Shown here: positions 62,047 to 64,000 of the stretch, piece after piece
How the letters are laid out: each line of letters opens with the position of its first letter
Numbering within the stretch: the first letter of the stretch is position 1
Origin: Ancylobacter moscoviensis
Lineage (GTDB): Bacteria; Pseudomonadota; Alphaproteobacteria; Rhizobiales; Xanthobacteraceae
Assembly: GCF_007559435.1 (NCBI RefSeq)
Contig: NZ_VMBP01000001.1
Location: 372,001 to 436,000, forward strand
Length of the DNA stretch: 64,000 bases
Direction: 5' to 3'
Notes under the pieces: model-generated
The model's database searches: none
What the model was told of the DNA's origin: nothing
Seen by the model: the letters and a program-made list of their open reading frames with translations, nothing else
Program-made: the position numbers and the translations under genes

Positions 62047-63660
62047 TCATGCGAAGGTATCGGCCTGCCCGACTCCATGCTGGATCAGATCGGCGGCCTT
62101 CTCGGCGACCATGATGGTCGCGGCGTTGGTGTTGCCGGAGGGCACGGAGGGCATCACCGAGGCATCGGCGACCCGCAGCCCGTCAATGCCGCGCAGCCGG
62201 AGCAGCGGATCGACGACGGCCATGTCGTCCGTCCCGATGCGGCAGGTGCCGACCGGATGCAGCGCCCCCTGCGCCCGCTCCTTCACATAGGCCCGGCGCT
62301 CCTCATGCGTCTCAAGGCGGCGACCGGGGATCTGCTCGCCGGCGAGCAGACGCGCCATGGAGGGTTGCGCCATGATCTCCTGCCCGAGCCGGATGCCCTC
62401 GGCCATGCAGTTGAGATCGTACTCCTCGCCGAAATAGTTCGGTGCCACGCGCAGCGGCGCCAGCGGATCGGCCGAGGTCAGCTCCACCACCCCGCGCGAG
62501 CGCGGCCGGGTCAGGCAGATGTTCAGCGTGGAGCCGCAGCCGCTCGCGGCCGGCGTGACGCCTTCCTCGATCCCGGTGCCCGGCAGGAAATGGAATTGCA
62601 GGTTGGGCTCGGCGATCGCGGGATCGCCCCACCAGAAGGCCCCGCCCTCGATCAGGTTGGAGCAGAGCGGCCCGCGCCGGAACAGCAGCCATTGCAGGCC
62701 GGCCATCGCCTTGCGGTGGAGCCTGCGATAGGCGTCGTAGCTCTCCACGCCGTCGAGCGCATGGACGATGTAGACGTCCATATGGTCCTGAAGGCCAACC
62801 CCGACGCCGGGCAGGTCATGGCGAACCTCCACCCCGACCTTGCGCAGATGATCGGCCGGACCGACGCCCGACTGCAGCAGCAGTCGCGGGGACTGGATGG
62901 CGCCGGCCGACAGGATCACCTCACGCGACGCACGGACCGTCTCGGGCCGGGTGCCTCCGGCGAGGAACTCCACGCCCGACGCCCGCCCCTTGTCGATCAG
63001 CACCCGCGTCGCCCGGCAGCCGGTGCGCACGGTGAGGTTCCTGCGCCGCCGCGCCGGCTTCAGATAGGTCACGGCGGTGGAGGCCCGCCGACCGTTGCGC
63101 GCGGTGATCTGGTAGAGGCCGCAACCGGTCTGCACGCCGCCGTTGAAATCGCTCGTCGGCGGAATGCCGAACTCCTGGCAGGCCCTTAGCCACGCCTTGG
63201 TCAGCGGGTGCGGCGAGGGCTGGCTGGAAACCCAGAGCGGCCCCTCCGTGCCATGCGTGGCGTCGGCGAAGGTGTCGTTGCTCTCCGCTCGCCTGAAATA
63301 GGGCAGCACGCCCGCATAGCCCCAGCCTTCCGCGCCCTGCGCCGCCCAGCCATCGAAATCGCTCGGAATTCCGCGGACATAGACCATGCCGTTGACCGAG
63401 CTGCCGCCGCCGAGCACGCGCGCCTGCACCATGTGGGGAGCGCCGACGCCGCCCGAGGCACCGTTGGCGGGCTCCCAGGGAATGCGCTGGAGCAGGTTGC
63501 CGGTCGCAGTCTTGTAGACCATGGCCGGCAGATGGATGGCGGGAGAAAGATCCCGCGGCCCCTCCTCCAGCAGCAGCACCGAGACGGCCGGATCCTCCGA
63601 CAGCCGTGCCGCCAGCACGCAGCCGGCCGATCCGCCGCCGACGACGACATAGTCGTACAT
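62047..63660 (-). CDS. GMC-family oxidoreductase 3
   Basis: 537 residues from ATG 63660 (MYDYVVVGGGSAGCVLAARL); frame open upstream but without protein character. GMC signature GGGSSVNGMVYVRG (near 83-96), C-terminal LHPVGTCRIGTDD with the catalytic His and GNTNAATIMVAEKAAD with the Asn. More similar in motif wording to GMC2 than to GMC1. Own transcription unit with a probable sigma54 promoter at 63712; separated from the importer operon by its promoter region. Confidence 0.9.
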   Translation of the reverse strand: MYDYVVVGGGSAGCVLAARLSEDPAVSVLLLEEGPRDLSPAIHLPAMVYKTATGNLLQRIPWEPANGASGGVGAPHMVQARVLGGGSSVNGMVYVRGIPSDFDGWAAQGAEGWGYAGVLPYFRRAESNDTFADATHGTEGPLWVSSQPSPHPLTKAWLRACQEFGIPPTSDFNGGVQTGCGLYQITARNGRRASTAVTYLKPARRRRNLTVRTGCRATRVLIDKGRASGVEFLAGGTRPETVRASREVILSAGAIQSPRLLLQSGVGPADHLRKVGVEVRHDLPGVGVGLQDHMDVYIVHALDGVESYDAYRRLHRKAMAGLQWLLFRRGPLCSNLIEGGAFWWGDPAIAEPNLQFHFLPGTGIEEGVTPAASGCGSTLNICLTRPRSRGVVELTSADPLAPLRVAPNYFGEEYDLNCMAEGIRLGQEIMAQPSMARLLAGEQIPGRRLETHEERRAYVKERAQGALHPVGTCRIGTDDMAVVDPLLRLRGIDGLRVADASVMPSVPSGNTNAATIMVAEKAADLIQHGVGQADTFA

Positions 63661-63711
63661 GCCTCTCACTCTCCTGCTCACCCGGCCGCCGCCAGCGTTC
63701 CGTGGGCGGGT

Positions 63712-63727
63712 AGCAAGTTCCGGTCCG
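63712..63727 (-). promoter_or_regulatory. probable sigma54 promoter of GMC3
   Basis: Minus-strand CGGACCGGAACTTGCT has the GG and GC in exact spacing and 9 of 12 fixed consensus bases, including the full TTGCT. Transcription would start near 63701, about 41 bp before the ATG. Confidence 0.6.
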
Positions 63728-63767
63728 ACGTCGGAAAGCCCGGATTCCGCGAGGGGGCCGCGCCCGC

Positions 63768-63789
63768 ATCTCACGCCGCGACGTGAGAT
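63768..63789. promoter_or_regulatory. perfect 8-bp inverted repeat upstream of GMC3, candidate activator site
   Basis: ATCTCACG-CCGCGA-CGTGAGAT. The arms contain TCTCA and TGAGA, as at the other sigma54 operons, but the spacing between them is 10 bp, not 4. It lies about 40 bp upstream of the -24 element. Confidence 0.6.
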
Positions 63790-63914
63790 TCTGCGAAAAC
63801 CGCGAGACGAATCCGCACATGACGGGAGGCGAACGGCCGGGCGCGAGCGTGCGATCCTTCTTTTTGCGGAACGCAATGGCGCACCGGGCGCACCTGCGGT
63901 ATGGCGCCCGCGTC

Positions 63915-63930
63915 TGGCACACATTGTGCC
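63915..63930 (+). promoter_or_regulatory. sigma54-like promoter facing out of the window
   Basis: TGGCACACATTGTGCC matches 10 of 12 fixed consensus bases, with TGGCACA exact. The core is also a palindrome (GGCACA-CAT-TGTGCC), so it could instead be an operator. A start near 63942 would serve a plus-strand gene beyond position 64000. Confidence 0.4.
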
Positions 63931-64000
63931 CGGCGGCCGGGACGACCGGCGACGGTCGCAAGGTGGCGTGGCGCCCGATATCGGCGCCGAGCGTATTGGG

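Larger units (their letters stand above)
63661..64000. promoter_or_regulatory. 340-bp control region upstream of GMC3, reaching the window edge
   Basis: No gene is supportable here. It contains a minus-strand sigma54-like box (63712), a perfect 8-bp dyad (63768-63789), a TTGCG-GAA-CGCAA dyad (63864-63876), two GCGCACC copies 9 bp apart (63879, 63888) and a plus-strand -24/-12-like sequence (63915) facing out of the window. Confidence 0.6.

Overview
The window is about 64 kb of very GC-rich, tightly packed DNA with long open shadow frames on both strands. Gene content points to an alphaproteobacterium of the Hyphomicrobiales, plausibly the Xanthobacteraceae (Ancylobacter/Starkeya/Xanthobacter-like): an aco operon, several Pot-type and polar amino acid ABC transporters, many flavin oxidoreductases and sigma54 activators. 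That placement is inferred from content only. I see no rRNA, tRNA, insertion sequence, prophage or CRISPR array. The segment looks like accessory, catabolic chromosome or megaplasmid.

0.2-9.1 kb: an acetoin/2,3-butanediol catabolic locus. A sigma54 activator (acoR) is divergent from acoX-acoA-acoB-acoC, an acetoin-reductase-like SDR, an AhpD-like CxxC protein and a zinc butanediol dehydrogenase. The acoX promoter has two activator palindromes 21 bp apart, an exact IHF-consensus match and a -24/-12 box. 9.2-14.8 kb: a LysR regulator divergent from a polar amino acid-type ABC transporter, an MmgE/PrpD protein and two DUF202 membrane proteins. 14.9-19.9 kb: a 1186-residue autotransporter and an AraC regulator. 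19.9-24.8 kb: an ECF42-type sigma factor with its DGPF partner, a six-Asp-box protein, a MoaD/ThiS-like protein, a VOC protein and a divergent SRPBCC protein. 24.8-34.3 kb: small regulator-enzyme pairs (secreted lipase-like hydrolase, AraC/MFS, TetR/hydrolase, DoxX-VOC-LysR, HxlR/NmrA-like quinone reductase). 34.4-37.3 kb: a beta-CASP RNase overlapping an AMP/thymidine phosphorylase-family gene.

37.3-63.7 kb is the most striking part: two neighbouring, paralogous flavoenzyme modules. Each has a Pot-type ABC importer, an AcoR-like GAF/AAA+/Fis activator, an LLM flavin oxidoreductase, a DadA-like FAD enzyme and GMC oxidoreductases. Module A adds an aldonolactone-oxidase-like flavoprotein and a single-chain PotB-PotC fusion permease. 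Module B adds a PuuB-like amine oxidase and a RidA enamine/imine deaminase. Four operons in these modules begin with near-perfect -24/-12 sigma54 promoters (41309, 46182, 57702, 61900), and a fifth is probable (63712). IHF-like sites lie between several of these boxes and upstream palindromes built from TCTCA/TGAGA half-sites. I infer a two-activator sigma54 regulon for uptake and oxidation of an amine, amino alcohol or related cationic compound. The substrate cannot be read from sequence.
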